In this document: positions 63,967 to 64,000 of the stretch, in pieces | Position numbering within the stretch: the first letter of the stretch is position 1 | Layout: every line of letters begins with the position of its first letter | NCBI GenBank assembly: GCA_040954595.2 | Contig: CM082576.2 | Coordinates: forward strand, 13,330,001-13,394,000 | Source: Balanoglossus misakiensis | Taxonomy: Eukaryota; Hemichordata | Reading direction: 5' to 3' | Length of the DNA stretch: 64,000 bases | Made by a program: the position numbers and the translations under genes | Notes under the pieces: model-generated | Told to the model about the DNA's origin: nothing | The model's database searches: none | The model's input: only the letters and a program-made list of their open reading frames with translations

Positions 63967-64000
63967 ATGTGGCACGAAGCTAGAAAACAGGAGCGAAAGC
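63967..64000 (+). CDS. CLASRP: CLASRP (CLK4-associating SR-rich protein), first codons, cut by the window edge
   Basis: The last 34 bases read ATG then codons for MWHEARKQERK. The conserved CLASRP/SWAP2 N-terminus begins MWHEARK(H/Q)ERK, a highly distinctive start. The family is a nuclear splicing-associated protein that binds CLK4 kinase. Only 11 codons are visible, so the call rests on this start plus the YY1-type upstream element. Confidence 0.82.
   Translation, partial: MWHEARKQERK

Overview
This is eukaryotic, animal DNA. Every confident gene is split by GT-AG introns, intergenic and intronic DNA is AT-rich with many TACATGTA-type motifs and microsatellites, and the recognisable proteins are metazoan: SIVA1, codanin-1, a galactose-3-O-sulfotransferase, a MAM-domain protein, a CH-domain scaffold and CLASRP. 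Compact introns and this gene set suggest an invertebrate, perhaps an invertebrate deuterostome (hemichordate or cephalochordate type). The sequence alone does not fix the species.

Layout. 0.4-3.2 kb: a four-exon SIVA1 on the minus strand, with a 1.18-kb terminal-inverted-repeat element in its first intron. 3.36-19.7 kb: a 22-exon codanin-1 gene (CDAN1) on the plus strand, head-to-head with SIVA1 and only 128 bp from it start to start. CDAN1 intron 13 holds two antisense genes: a two-exon galactose-3-O-sulfotransferase and a MAM-domain protein. CDAN1 intron 3 holds a 116-bp hairpin MITE with a 9-bp target-site duplication. 21.1-21.5 kb: a weak candidate small minus-strand gene. 22.2-42.1 kb: a 16-exon plus-strand gene for a protein with an N-terminal calponin-homology domain, a long disordered middle, a coiled coil and a C-terminal SAM domain.

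44.8-49.5 kb: a plus-strand gene with a POU-octamer/TATA promoter and a signal peptide. It encodes a secreted helical precursor with five nearly identical 83-residue repeats between two furin-type sites. Its promoter and part of exon 1 recur, truncated, at 50.6-51.2 kb. 51.8-59.9 kb: an 11-exon minus-strand gene for a divergent CMGC-like protein kinase. Its promoter plus first coding exon has been tandemly triplicated (about 715-bp units). 61.3-61.9 kb: the last exon of an unidentified minus-strand gene, with a possible promoter near 63.3 kb. 63.97 kb to the end: the first codons of CLASRP on the plus strand.

For the two large housekeeping genes, the kinase, the CH-SAM gene and the repeat gene, the exon phases were added by hand and each closes into one uninterrupted frame. 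The most notable points are the triplicated promoter/first exon of the kinase, the secreted repeat precursor with its broken promoter copy, the nested antisense genes in CDAN1, the CH plus SAM combination, and two mobile elements with readable target-site duplications.
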